Counted from the first letter of the stretch, positions 1 through 12,362 are shown. The stretch: 64,000 nt of DNA from Cunninghamia lanceolata (GCA_027924645.1 BSBN01000355.1:2181001-2245000), one strand, 5' to 3'. The notes: generated by a model from the letters alone, not told the origin. Made by a program: numbers and translations.

Positions 1-2950
1 CTTGACTGTTAAGAAAGCTTAAAGCATGATTGTTAGTAAATACAATAAATTCCTTGGGCAGCAAATAATGTCTCCATTTCTTAAGAATTTACACCATTGC
101 ATAGAGTTCTAAGTCATAGGTAGAATACCTTTGCTTGGCTTCATTCAACTTTTCTGAAAAGAATGCCACTGGATGTCCTTCCTAGCTAAGAATAGCACCA
201 ATAGCTTGCTGACTTGCATCACACTCAACAACAAATACCTTATCAAAATTAGGGAATACTAAGGTAGGTAACTCAGCCACCATTGTTTTCAACAACTCAA
301 AACTATCATCAGCTTCCTTTGTCCACTAGAATCTACATTTGACTCCACCCTTGATGGTGTTGAGGATGGGAGCATTAATGTGACTGAAACCTCTGATAAA
401 CTTCCTATAGAAAGTCACCAATCCATGGAAACTTCTCACATCTCCCACTATTTTTGGGGTAGGCCAACTGAGAATAGCCTTAACCTTAGAGGGATCCATC
501 TTCAAACAACCCTTAGAAATGACAAATCCCAGGTATACAAGTTTAGTTTTCATGAACTCACATTTGTCTAAGTTGATCATCAACTTGTGCTCATGCAGCT
601 TCTCCAACACCTGACCAACATGCTTCACATGGTCTTCCCTTGTCCTGCTGAAGATTAGTATGTCATCAAGATAAACAATAACAAATTTACCAATGAATTC
701 AACTAATACCTCATTCATCAGGTGCATAAATGTACTTGGCGCATTGCTAAGACCAAATGGCATAACAAGCCATTCATAAAGACCTTCATTGGTCTTGAAA
801 GAAATCTTCCATTCATCTCCCTATCTGATTCGGATTTGATGATATCCATATTTCAAATCAATCTTTGAGTAATAGCATGATCCTCCCAGGTAATCCAATA
901 GATCTTCAATCCTTGGCATTGGAAATCTGTATCTTATGGTGATCTTGTCTATGGCCCTGGAATCTATGCATAACCTCCACTTTCCATCGTTCTTAGGAGC
1001 CAGTACACTAGGAACTGCACAAGGACTTAGACTCTTCCTAATCAGCCCTTTCTCTAGGAGATCTTGAATTTGCCTTGCCACCTCTTCATTTTGCTGTGGA
1101 GTTAGCTTGTATGCAGCCTTGTTAGGTAATGTAGCACTAGGTATTAAGTCAATTTGATGACTAATATCCCTCATGGGTGGTAAGGAGTTGGGAACTTCCT
1201 CTACCACAAGGTCTTGATATTTATCCAGAAGTTGCTGTACTTCCAATGGAATCTCCTTTTGTTTTTGATCTTGCTGATCTGAACCACTCTTGGGCTTCAT
1301 GACCAAGGCATACCCTTGGTTGTCATTCTTCTTCAAGATATTTAGGAACTCATTTCCATTCACCAACATGACACTGCTGTTATTTTCCTTTCCCCTGGGC
1401 TGCTCCAACAAAGGATCCATTTTGAATGGCCTTCCATTCTTGGTGATGACATAAGTGTTCTTCTCACCATCATGTTGAGCTTTAACATCATTCTGCCATG
1501 GACGACCAAGAAGCAGGTGACATGCATCCATAGGGATGATTTCACATAGCACTTTGTCCTTGTAGTCACCAATTGCAAATTCAACCCAAGCTTGTTCCTC
1601 CACCATGAAACTTTGGTTCTTGTTCAACCAAGAAATCTTGTGAGGACTGATATGAGGCAGCCTCTTCAACTTGCACTTCTCAACCATCTCAGTGGATACC
1701 ACATTCTTAGTAGACCCTGAATCCACTATGATTTTGCAGAGTTTCCCATAGGCTAGGCCTTGGGTTCTGAAAAGATTCTTTCTCTGAGGGGGTTCTGGCT
1801 TCAATGGCATCTTCAACATAGACCTTTTTATCATCATACTCTCTCCATCTAGAATAGGTGCAGCACTTCCCATTGGTGAATTCACACTTTCACAGTCATC
1901 ATCTTTCACTAACTGATTTCTCTTCCCACTGTCATGAGAGCTGTTGGCTTTCCCTGGACATTTGTTCATTATATGGCCAACTTGGTTGCAGCCATAACAT
2001 CTTCTAGTGAAGACTCCTGGTCCTCTACCACCTCCACCATTTCTGCCTCTACCATTATGATTTCTACCACCTCACAAACCTCCTCTATGCTCTGTTGCTG
2101 ATTGTGTTTCTTGCTGGCTGTTATTTTCAGTTCTGTTGAACTGTCCACGGCCAAAATTGCCTCTACCTCTTTGATTTCTACCACCTCTACCTTTGGCACT
2201 TTGATCACCCTTCCTTCTTAGCTTTTCCTTAGCTTTGGAGGCCAACATGAAACATTCATCCACTATCTTTGGTAACACCAAACTTATCTCATCTTGCATA
2301 TTATATTTCAGTCCATTCAGGTATCTAGCCACCATCCCTTTTTCATCTTCATTATGATTGGCCCTCATACTGAGTCTATGAAATTCTTCTGTGTAGGTAG
2401 CCACATCCATGTCTTTTTGTCTCAAATTCTGAAATCTCCTTATTATTTGAATCTCATAGTCAGGTGGCATGAACTTGCTTCTGAGCATAGCCACCATTCT
2501 ACTCCATTTAGTGATGGGACTCTTCCCAATCTTCTCCCTCTCACTTTGCATATAGTTCTACCATACAAGTGTAGAACCTCTTAGCCTTGTCTTGGCAAAC
2601 TTGACTTTTTTGCTGTCAATAAACTCCTTATAATCAAAGAAGTTGCACATAGCTTCTATCCAATCAGTGAGAACATCTCCATCCAACTTGCCATGGAAGG
2701 TAGGCACCTCCATCTTGGGATCACCACTGTCTCCATGAGCACCCTTAAGTGCATTCAAGAAGGTTTTCTAATCTGCAGACATATCCTAGTCCTGAGGATC
2801 CTCTTCTGCCTCTGTTTCTTCATTTGTGTCTGAAGAACTTCGTTCTTCTTTGGTCTTGCCCTTAGACTTCTTCTCTTCCTACAATTTTGCTTCTTGAAGT
2901 CTTGCTTCAACCAACTCCTCCACCAACTTCTTGATGGCATCTTGACTCAT
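1..2950 (-). pseudogene. gag-pol polyprotein, element 1 (decayed, no frameshift)
   Basis: A single reading frame runs from an ATG at 2950 to the window edge, covering capsid-like gag, a CCHC zinc knuckle (CYGCNQVGHIMNKC, about 2010-1955), an aspartic protease with DSGSTKN (about 1720), an RT with YLDD (about 690) and the start of RNase H (below 320). I count nine in-frame stops: seven TAG, one TGA, one TAA. I see no frameshift. Most TAGs replace an expected Gln (CAG) or Trp (TGG), for example just after LRGSTLVW near 2558 and before [10 protein letters not shown] near 820. The gene is therefore dead, but almost only by point substitution. Role when intact: capsid formation, polyprotein cleavage and reverse transcription. 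Confidence 0.88.
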
Positions 2951-3023
2951 TGTCTTGGAAGGCATTGTACTAGCCTCTGTTTCAATTTCCTCTTCTGACA
3001 TACACTTTCTTCAATCAGAATAT

Positions 3024-3037
3024 TGGCTCTGATACCA
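3024..3037 (-). other. Primer binding site, tRNA-iMet type
   Basis: On the minus strand the sequence reads TGGTATCAGAGCCA, the usual plant initiator-Met primer site. It lies three bases inside the LTR end at 3041 and 74 bases before the gag ATG. Confidence 0.92.
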
Positions 3038-3040
3038 ATA

Positions 3041-5056
3041 TGATGCAGAGGAAGGTAGATAGGTTGTAGTTCACTCAATGAACTTAGCTTCCTTCTAAAA
3101 GGTTTACAAAAGTGTTTGTGAAAATAAAGTCTACACAAGACTATAACTGAGATTTACCTAGCCTAGGACCACTATCTAGTGTCCTCCTCATAGGCTACCC
3201 ACTTCTCAACTTGAAGAGTCATTGCTCCATCCAACTTATAATCACAAAGCACCCTTTCAAGAACTCACAATCTACTACTCACACCTCTACCAACAGTGTC
3301 TTCACACAACTGATAACAAATACTTGTCAAGGAAACATAAGTATCATGAGGTCTCTGACCAAAAGACTAACTTTCTACATTTATAAGAATATGGATAGTA
3401 ACAGCAGAGGGACTGTTCTAGGACAGTATTTAGGAGCAGGCTTAGGTCTTATGGAGTTTGTTTAACAACTTCTCAAGGTCTCAAATGGCCCTCAACTCCA
3501 ATTGCATACCTAGACACTCAATGAACAACAACCACTCACTTACATGTATCAACCTTAGAGGACAGCAAATTGAATTTGGACTATTTTATGACTGTCATGG
3601 AGGAACAACAGTCAAGAGTGTTTAACTTTGTAGCATAAACAAGGATTAATCCTTCAACACTCTTCCAGAGGCTTCAGATAACCATCAACACTAAATGCAT
3701 ATTCCCCATTAGATGTGAAACAAAACAACCATCTACTTGTTTGCAGGCCCACACTGTGTTTAAAGGTAGAGGACAGCAAATTGGAGGTTGACTGTCCTAT
3801 GATAGTTTTAGAATGACACTTCTTCTTCTAGCCTTTGAGGAACTCAATCTGCAACAACTTCTTTCCTACAAAGATCCAAAACATCACATGCATAGATTCC
3901 ACTGACTTAACAACCCACCATGGTATTTGCTCTGACAGGAAGTACGGCAGTTGGCTATCTACAAGGAAACAGTGAATGAAAGGAAAGTTATCTTTGTATA
4001 TAAGGAGATCATTTACACACTATTAAACCTCCCTAATCCTAAATGATCATCAACCATTGTTGCATCATCCAAACACCTACAAAGGATAGATATTATTCCT
4101 TCACTATACTGCCGTACTGTACTGCTGACGTACAGAAATCAGAAACTATCTTTTTCTTCAAGAAAATGGTGTAAAACCAATTTTGTTAGGGAAAGCTTTA
4201 AATCTGCCTTCTCCAGTCCTTACCAATCCACCTCAGTGATCTGTCCTTGCTTCAAGACAATAGCCTAAACTCCATTTTACTGTGCATGTGGATATTTACA
4301 AGACAAACCTTGTTTTATACCATTTCTTCCAACTAGTCACTGTTTTTGACTAGATTGGATCATGCCAAACACCTGGAGAAGGAGTCTTCCACCTACAAAC
4401 CATAGAAAACAATAAAACCTAACCTAATCTCCTCCATCCTTCTGAAAATGGTCAAAACTTTCATAGGATAGAGGGCAAATACACCATTTTTGTGCACAAA
4501 CCCTAGTTAAGAGGGTTTCAAAACAATTTCTACAAATTGGATTGTTTCTACCTTATACAGGAATGTCAAGAACTCCAAATAGATGCCAATGAAAGCTATC
4601 TTACAAATCTAACAAATTTTTAACATTTTGTTTCACAGGGTATCCGTACCAGGCCATACTAGATGCTGTTTCAATGAAAAAAATGCAGAAAAATAGTTTT
4701 TCCTCCTTAAAAGACTCCTTTCATATATATTTGTCATGTTTACAAACTCCATATTTATAGAAACATTCCCGCCAGTTGCCCTTCCTTCTCAGTCTGTACA
4801 ACTGCCCAAGAAAGGCAGGAAACTGAAGGAAAAAGTAGAATTAATAAAAACAATAAGTTTTATCTTCATAAAACCAAGTTTCTAAAAGAACTTCCTATGA
4901 AATAGGCCTTAGTTCACTCTATTTTAGACTAGTCAAACAAATGACTAAGTCTTTTATTTCAACACATCAAAAATGGCTTTCAAAGCCTTAGAGATAAACA
5001 AATAACATAAAAATTAACTAGGAACAACAACACAAAACTGTGGAGCTCCTGCACCA
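3041..5056 (-). repeat. 5' LTR of element 1 (about 2.0 kb)
   Basis: The inner end, next to the primer site, reads CTCTGCATCA on the minus strand. The outer end reads TGGTGCAGGAG. These are near-perfect inverted ends (TGGTGCAG-GAG against TGATGCAGAG), which fixes the boundary. The outer boundary also coincides with the point where homology to other copies of the host repeat resumes (AGTTTCTTCC at 5057). No second LTR is in the window, so the target duplication cannot be tested. No coding potential is seen in the LTR. Confidence 0.8.
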
Positions 5057-5419
5057 AGTTTCTTCCTCCTTAACTCACTCTTCACTTCTTCATCAATTCT
5101 TGGAGGTAAACTCTTATGCTGATTGAATTTCTTTTGGAAAGGCTTCTTAGGATGGAAATACTTTTTTTGAAACTTGCTTTTAAGAATGGAAGATTCAAGT
5201 GCCAAGGCTCTTTTGGTATCCTCTTGAAGAGATGGAGGATCAAAATATTTGGCTAAGCTTTTGAGTGATTCAAATAGGTCTTCAACAAATAACATAACCA
5301 ACCTTATCTTAGTTATGTCTAGTATCATGATGGAAAACTTTTTAAAATTAGTAATATAGCTCTCAACACTACCATACTACTTGAGATATGCTAATTCCCA
5401 AAAAATGCACTTCAGGTTT
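5057..5419 (-). pseudogene. Ty3/gypsy gag C-terminal fragment (gypsy-3 family)
   Basis: This minus-strand fragment encodes the SIMILDITKIRLVMLFVEDL stretch and a Lys-rich tail (FQKKYFHPKKPFQKKFNQ) typical of the basic region before a gypsy zinc knuckle. It is near-identical to the fragments at 20577, 57014 and 58009. The knuckle itself is cut off by the LTR of element 1 at 5056. Two in-frame TAG stops near 5370-5390 (LA*LK*YGSVESYI) occur at the same place in the other copies, so they predate the copying. The upstream end joins a LINE fragment at about 5419. Confidence 0.75.
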
Positions 5420-6210
5420 TTTTCTGTTAAACTTGATTACCAGCTGGGAAGCTCTGGATTGGGCTAGACTATCGAATCAGGATGTTGGGATGTTACTGTT
5501 AGATTTTAAGAAAGGATGCATGATATAATTGAATGGCCTTTCATCCTAATGGCACTAGAAGCCTTTAGATTACCAAATTTATTATGTAAAATGATTAAAA
5601 CTCTCTTAAGAGATGCCACAGCACAAGTGGAAGTTAACAGAGAATTAACCAATGAACTCCAATTACAAAGGTCCATTAGACAGGGGTGCCTCCTCGCCCC
5701 CTCTCTATTTATAATAGTGGCAAATGCCCTCCATTATATCTTCAGAGGCCCCTCCATGAGTCCAAAGGTATAGAGTCTGATGCCAATAAATAAGGAATAG
5801 CTTATAAATATCCAATTTGTGGATGACACAACTCTATTTGTAAATTTGGATCAAGACAACTTTGAAAATTTAATGAGAAAAATGGAAATCTTCAGCCAAG
5901 CTACTGGGGCAAAAATCTCTAAGGCAAAGTCAATAATGTTATCTTGGAATAAGTAGCAACTAGGCTGGCTCCAAGAACATTAGTTCCAATGGGGGGTACC
6001 AATAAAATTGTCAGATACTTGGGGATTCCCTTTGTTGTTAACCCCAACCTAAAAGATATGTGGGATTGGCTAAAAAGAAAAATACAAAGGAAGCTTAATG
6101 CATGAAATAAACAATATCTCTCCATTGTAGGGAGAGCTCAGGTATGCCATAAAATCCTCTCTTCATACAATATTTACTATGCCTATGTGTGGATGTTCAA
6201 CAACTACCAG
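5420..6210 (+). pseudogene. LINE (non-LTR) reverse transcriptase fragment
   Basis: Translation gives LITSWEALDWARLSNQDVGM then LLLDFKK, followed after a frameshift near 5515 by IIEWPFILMALEAFRLPNLL, RQGCLLAPSLF and, near 5818, QFVDDTTLF. These are the RT palm blocks of plant L1-type LINEs: DFKKAYD, RQGCPLAPSLF and FADDT. The ADD motif reads VDD. It is broken by a frameshift and several stops and lacks the endonuclease. It ends at 6210, where the Athila-like LTR begins. Confidence 0.85.
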
Positions 6211-7638
6211 TGATGAGTGCCAGGTAGCACTCATCTAAACATGCCTTTTTACTTCCTTTTTTCCCTCTTTTCATTCTACCTATCCTATTATTTGCACTAT
6301 AGAAACTATAAAGTCTTGTTTTAATGATGCTAATAAGAGATGAATTGTTGAAGATTATTGTTTTGATGAAAAGACTTATGTTGTAGTGAAACTGATGAAA
6401 TTGTGCAGAAAAATTTCTTTTTGGGTTTCACAGGTGTAATTACACATGTGAAAGGCAGTTTTGAAGAACTTCAGAGGTAATCCTAGTTTTCTCCGAAGCC
6501 TGGTATGGACACTACAAGGTACTCTAATGTTTTTGAGGTTTTCGAAGGACCTCTGGAGTAGGAAGTAGAAGCAGAGAAGATGGTGATCTCGAGAGCTATG
6601 TCTCGGCAGCATTTTGGAGCATCTCTGGAGCTACTGGCAGTAGCCTAACATCTTTGACACTACACAAAATCTATGACACTATCAGTTACTGAGAATCTCT
6701 AGGGTGACTAAAGTGCTACAGAGCTTGCTCATTTGGGCCCGAGCATCCTAGAGATGACTCTAGTTGATCACAGGGACATGATACTCTTTCACTTGTCTTT
6801 GCATGAGATTAGAATATTTCTTTCACTCTGCTATTTTGGGAATTAATTCTTTTTCATCAGGCCTTACTGCCTATTATTGTTATAAGTTAAACTCTAGATT
6901 TAGTGCTACTTTCAGTATCACTAAAGCTCTTTGTTAGACTCTACATGATCATACATTAGATGGACAGTCACATGTCTTAGTTTAGAATAAGAGATTGTTT
7001 ATATCTCAAGATGAACTAATTAGATAAAGTAGTTGACCCCAGTAATATTGTGTCACTCAGGTTGATATATATTTGGGTTAGGAATAGTAGAATAATAATC
7101 AAGATTTTATAGCAGTATTATGTAATTTCATTTTCAAAGTAGAACTTATACTTTTGAATACAACATACTTTGATAAGAGTAGATTAAAGAAGAGTTGTGT
7201 TGTTGCATTTATCTTCTAAGTTTCTTATTTAGGCTTCATTTCTAAAGGTGTGGAGCAAGGGTCCACTCCCGCCAACAGATAGGAGGCTACTATCTTTGCT
7301 TCATTGACTTATTTACAGTTTTCATTAGAAGTATAATTTTCCTACTTTCATAAGATAGGTCAATTATAGTCTACATAGATTTGTTTCCAATAAATGCATG
7401 TTTCCATCTTTTGTGTGAATTAGATAGATTCTTTCAGCAATTTATTGTTGCAGTCTTTAGATCATATTTCCTTTCAAGTAGGTAGTTAGCAACATTGATT
7501 TATTAGGATAGTTCAATTTAGTAAGTTTAGTTAAGGATTGTTGATTATTAGGTTCCTTATTGCAAATAGCCAAGGACATAGCCCTAGATTTGACATATGA
7601 AAACATGACTAAATGCCAAGGTACAATGACCCTTGTCA
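6211..7638 (+). repeat. 5' LTR of element 2 (Athila/Tat-like)
   Basis: The LTR starts TGATGAGTGCC and ends TTGTCA four bases before the primer site, a length of about 1.43 kb. The first 26 bases form a perfect 9-bp hairpin (GATGAGTGC, 6-base loop, GCACTCATC). No open reading frame of note is present. The second LTR is missing, so the boundary is inferred from the TG...CA ends, the primer site and the interruption of LINE sequence. Confidence 0.72.
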
Positions 7639-7642
7639 TTTT

Positions 7643-7660
7643 TAGCACTGTTGCCAGGGA
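7643..7660 (+). other. Decayed tRNA-Asp-type primer binding site
   Basis: The sequence tagcactgttgccaggga matches the Athila/Tat primer site TGGCGCCGTTGCCGGGGA except for four changes. All four are C-to-T or G-to-A transitions, each explainable by deamination of a cytosine on one strand. It lies 58 bases before the gag ATG. Confidence 0.75.
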
Positions 7661-7717
7661 TATGTGTTAATAAGAAAACCCTAGTTAGTAGTCCTTTTTA
7701 GATTGAATTGAATCTAT

Positions 7718-9660
7718 ATGGTTAGGCCTAGGGATTCAAAACATAGATACATCAAACAAACACCCAAGCAACAAACTATAGGTGAAAGAAGTAGGGTAGT
7801 ACAAGATCTTGTTGAAGAGGAAGAGGAACACTTAGAAGCTACCTTGGAAACTACACCCCAATTTGACATTCCCACAAGTCCTCAAAATCTTTCACTCTCT
7901 AAGTATATTCAAGAACTACAGGAGAAGCACCAAGTAGATCTATTAAGAGGATCCATTTTTCCAAAACCTCACACTAAACCTTGGGAAGAAGAAGCATCAA
8001 ACATGGGGGATAATCATAATGATGAGACAAATCTTCTACATGAGAATGGAAGAACCTTCTCATATACCCCATTGCTCTTTCTCCTGGAGACAATGCCCCT
8101 ATGAAGAACATTTCACCTTCAAACCTACCAACATTTAGGGATCTTACTTCTGAGGATCCAAATCAATTTCTGTTTGAGTTTAAGGTCTTATGCCAGACAT
8201 ATGACTATAGATCAGATAATCAAAAACTCAAACTTTTCCCATCTACCCTAAAATATTCTGCCATGAGTTGGTTCATGGGTTTTGCCCCATACTCCATTCA
8301 CTCATGGGATCAAATGGAAATTGAGATCCTGGACAAGTACTAGGACTACTGTAGGGTCAATGATAAAAAGTAGGAGATGTTAAGAACTGAAGAAAAAGAG
8401 AATGAAAGTTTAGAAGACTACCTAGATAGGTTCAACTTTTCCTCGAGGAGATATGGCAACCATGTAGCTCACAACTTAACCAGAAATTTATTTGTAAAAG
8501 GATTGGACAAAGAGTCAAAACACGCACTGGATCTAATGGGGAGAGAAAATATTAACAAAATGGGCATGCCTATTATAGAAGAAATTTGCAGAAACTACTC
8601 TAGAACATAGGATGGAGTGAGAACACCAAGGTCCTTAAAAGGGAAGAATGATATAGGACAATGAATGGAGGAGTTTGCAAACCTAAAGATGGATATCTTA
8701 GTCCAGTTGAATACCACGTTAGATGAAATTCAGGAAAAGACTAGAATATTGAACAAAATAGAACAATTGAAACTCTTTCCATATATTGTCCCAGGTGTAT
8801 GAACAAACACCTTTTGAGAGAATGTCTATTGGATAAGTTGGAAATCTGCTAGATCTGTGACAAAGAACACCCTACCAGTCATTGTGATCAGCTCCCATCA
8901 TTAAATATACTAACTAAAAAGATTGCCATAATAGCAGAGGAGTTGAACTACGTGGGGAAAAAACAAATTGACCATTTCTCATACAACCAGTATCCAAATC
9001 AGTCTTCCTATAGGGGTCCTTCAAATTGGGGAAACAATCAATGTAATCCAACTTGGCAGGGACCTCAAAACATTCCTCCATGGGTATCACAAGACTGGTC
9101 AAGCCAGCAATGGAAAAACTAGCAGTGGCAAAACCAACCTTGGGTAAACCAGCAATGGCCACAACAATTTCCATCTCAATATGAACCACAACACATGTAG
9201 CCACAGTGGAATCCTCAACAGGGTTACAATCAACATTACCAAGGACAACTGAGACATTTCCAACCTCAACAACAAGCACTCCTAAATGGACCCCCCAACA
9301 CACAGGGACAATCAAAAAATGAGTTAGTTAGTCAGCCACCCTTACCAGCTCCACCTAAAGCAAATCCACAAAATAAACAAAGAGCAACCATTTACATGAC
9401 AGAGCAAGGAAACATGGCTGGAGTAAACTCTATTTATCTAAAAAACCTCCATCTACTGGCTAACACTAACAACAAGTCCCAAAAAAAACTCAAAGAGAAC
9501 ATGGAGAGATAGAAGGAAACTCCAATGCACAACCCTAACCTAATCATAGATGATCAACCCAAGGACCCTTAGGGTTTGAACTCAAAACTCCACGTAACAC
9601 TTTGAAAAAGACTCCCTCCAAACCTAAGTATGGACTCTTTAGAAGAAAAAAATGTAATTT
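7718..9660 (+). pseudogene. Athila/Tat-like gag (frameshifted, nonsense-laden)
   Basis: The N-terminal part (7718-8104) is acidic and opens with MVRPRDSKHRYIKQTPKQQT. After a frameshift near 8040-8080 the capsid region follows (LTSEDPNQFLFEFKVL, LKLFPSTLKYSAMSWFMG, ESLEDYLDRF, ICRNYSR). Around 8790-8900 two CX2CX3HX4C knuckles can be read (CPRCMNKHLLREC and C-ICDKEHPTSHC). A Trp/Gln/Asn/Pro-rich tail runs to about 9310 and a variable end to about 9660. Several in-frame stops stand where Gln or Trp is expected. Role when intact: structural capsid protein. No pol follows. Confidence 0.85.
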
Positions 9661-9985
9661 TGGATGTGAAAACCCTTAATAAATGACCTTGACCAAATTT
9701 TTCTTACATGCAATGTGGAGTTGACCCTTTTTTGATGTGGAAAATGTCTTCTTTTTACTCTTTTACAACTCAAGTAACCATTCCAAACATTTATAATGAC
9801 CTTTCTAAACACATTGAAACAAGCTGAAATGGTTTAGAGCCTTAGATCTCCTCTCTTACGTGATAGAAGAAGACTATTATGATAAAAATATCTAATTTCA
9901 CAAGGGCACAACCCTAGCATTACCTATTTGGACAAACAAGGATAAATTGGTAACGGTCATTTTGAGGAGAAATCAACATATCAAG
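9661..9985. other. Non-coding stretch between gag and block A1
   Basis: These are AT-rich bases after the gag tail with no recognisable domain. They end where near-identity with 32295 onward begins (acaaatcaaggagaacatcc). Confidence 0.5.
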
Positions 9986-10329
9986 ACAAATCAAGGAGAA
10001 CATCCAAAGAACAAGGTTTGTACATGTGTTTTTTCTAGTTTAGCTTCATATGTTTATATACATTTCTTATTAGCTCAATCATGAGATCAAACATTAGTTA
10101 CTGAATGAAATAGGTTAGTATCATTCTAGCTTGATTCTTATGTTCATAAAATCTATATGTATACAAGTAGTCTACATGATTATGGTACTGGGAATTAACA
10201 TTTGTATCTAACATTGATGTCTAAATCACCCATGATGCAACCTTTCTTGACACATCATCGACGAGGACAACTCTACAATCCAAGTCATTTTAAACATTTA
10301 ATTTTCTCAAGAGGCAATGCATGTAATCA

Positions 10330-11560
10330 TTTTTAATGCTATATGCAAAATGTGTCAAATTTATAGGCTCAAATCTAGTTAGGAGCATGTTCACATCAAC
10401 AGATCTTACTCCAAGGACATCCAACTCAACAAATAGTCACTTTTTTCCTCAAAAGTTCATATGGTTTTTCCATGTGTGTTTTTATGACACTACAGACCTG
10501 GGTCACCTCCAAGCATTGTGAAGTTAAGTAAAGCATTTATATCCCACTGCTTCCCTTTCACTATTATTTTTTGAGCTAGCATTCCATGTATCGCATTAAA
10601 TCTTCCCACCCATCCAATCCTATTTTCACATTTTGCCTTCCCGTTACTCATTTCACCTTTTCTTATTCCCTTCCCTTGCATCTAAGTTCTTCTATGTAGC
10701 GTTCATTGCATATTATCTTGGTGTATCTCCCGCCTCATAAATGAGAGCCAACAGTGTGTGGTCCATATGATTTAGAAAAGTTGGCTCATTTTTTTGACAT
10801 AAATTATCCCCATGTCAAATTCACCATCTAAACAATCGTTGGTGAATCAATGTTGTGTGCTATCCCTTAGGTGTTGATGTATTTAGAGGTGGCTTCAATA
10901 TTTTTGTCCAACATCATGGACCTCGTCTAAGAACCATATTTTATTAAAGCATTGGGTTTTAGTTTTCTGCGTGAATATTTGATATCCCTAGATAGACCAA
11001 AGAATGCTCTAAACGAATATGACATGTTCATTGGAGAAGCTCCCATTGGTGGCTTGTTCACAGTCAAATCACTTCGCTCCTCTCTAGTAGTCAATTGTGT
11101 CTTCCATGTGATGTAGAAAGGACTACTTAGAGGGTGCGCCAATGCACTTAACATTGCCTTGGATGCTCACTAATTCTAGCTCCCGTCTAGGTTGGATATT
11201 AAGAAAAAGAGAGGTATGGTGTTATTCGGTTCCTCGGGCTGCATGCTTTAGACCTGGCTTCCTGCTAGTTGTTTGATCCTCCCGCTACTGCTCTTCATCC
11301 ACTAGAAGAACCATGTGATTCTTGCATTGACTAGAGGTTTATCATATCTTTTTTTGGTTTTTGATTGTTGATGTTTTGTATCTCTTTTAAAGCATGGCCC
11401 CATCTTTGGTAAACTTTTGGGCAATTTTGTTCTACTCAGGCCATTTACACCTGCAACATATGTATTTTGATCACTCTATTATATAATATTGGTATAGGTG
11501 ATGCATCACCTTTTATCCCCCACCCCCAAAAAATAAAAATCTAACAATGAAAACATAATA
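10330..11560. other. Unassigned conserved module of block A
   Basis: Short frames occur on both strands. One on the minus strand at 10681-10490 contains KCENRIGWVGRFNAIHGMLA, and one on the plus strand at 10930-11170 contains NALNEYDMFIGEAPIGG. The same frames recur in A2 (33003-32812 and 33285-33506, the latter open for 73 codons). The module ends in a C-rich then A-rich tract (11517-11540), like a retroposon tail. I do not recognise a family. It may be the decayed end of a non-LTR element. Confidence 0.35.
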
Positions 11561-12005
11561 CAAATTAATAACATTCCATGATGTAGATGATTTTATTAGT
11601 TTTTTTATTATTTTTAAGAAATGCTAAACCTTCTTCTCTTAACATATTATTTGGTGTGTTTAAATTTGTAGATTTTGTTTATTCTATCTACCATTTAAAT
11701 GATGAATTATAGAATGTGGTCTAAAATATTGGTATTAAAAATTATTCCAATTTCTTTTCCCAAATAAAATAACATATATATTCTTTCTTGATTTACTATT
11801 AAACTCACCATAATCTTTAAATTTAAAAAAATGACCTAGGCAACTTTATATATATATAACTAACTAACTTGTCCTTAATTATCAAGATGAATAGAAGAAA
11901 CAGCTAGGAAAAGAATCAAAAATCCATGAACCTGATTTTGGTATTTTGTAGACAGAATAATTATATCGGTGAGCAAAAAGTAAAACGTTCACAATACAAT
12001 AGGAA

Positions 12006-12335
12006 GTATTTTTGTTATATTTATTATCAATTACAGTATGTTATATTAACATTTTAACATGCATTTTTGTTATATTTATTGTCAATTATATTATGTTATA
12101 TATTTTAACATACATTTTTGTTATATTTATTGTCAATTACATTCAATTATATTAATTTTTGTGCTCATGCAATTTGAATTGATTTAGCTGGCCAACTCAC
12201 CATTACTTGATGATGAAGCTTATTGTCAATTACATTATGTTATATTAATATTTTAACATACATTTTTATTATATTTATTGTCACTTACATTGAATTATAT
12301 TAATATTTTAACATGCAATTTGAATTTGATGATGA
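12006..12335. repeat. AT-rich minisatellite upstream of the MADS-like locus (A1)
   Basis: Five or so imperfect units of about 50-60 bases share the core tatttattgtcaattacatt followed by ttttaacatRca. The equivalent in A2 is 34270-34525, which has fewer units and a long (TA)n run in front. Confidence 0.75.
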
Positions 12336-12362
12336 AACTTATAGTACCATAGACTTGTGCTA

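Larger units (their letters stand above)
1..5056 (-). mobile_element. Ty3/gypsy LTR retrotransposon, partial (element 1)
   Basis: Read on the minus strand the order is LTR (5056-3041), tRNA-iMet primer site (3037-3024), gag, protease, reverse transcriptase and RNase H, running off the window at base 1. Integrase and the 3' LTR lie outside. The element sits in an older gag/LINE chimera: base 5057 resumes sequence that is uninterrupted in the related copies near 20577, 57014 and 58009. The exact clade cannot be fixed without integrase; gag with one CCHC knuckle, a DSGSTKN protease and an iMet primer site fit a chromovirus-type element. Confidence 0.9.
6211..9985 (+). mobile_element. Athila/Tat-like Ty3/gypsy element, truncated (element 2)
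   Basis: Plus-strand order is LTR (6211-7638), tRNA-Asp-type primer site (7643-7660) and gag (7718 to about 9660). There is no protease, RT or integrase: the element stops where duplicated block A1 begins at about 9986. The left boundary interrupts LINE coding sequence. The primer site type, LTR size and a gag with a Gln/Trp/Asn/Pro-rich tail after two zinc knuckles are characteristic of the Athila/Tat lineage. Confidence 0.82.

Noticed and set aside
10490..10681. Minus-strand frame GKGIRKGEMSNGKAKCENRI
   Set aside because: Conserved in both A copies, but conservation is explained by the recent duplication. Kept only as part of an unassigned module.
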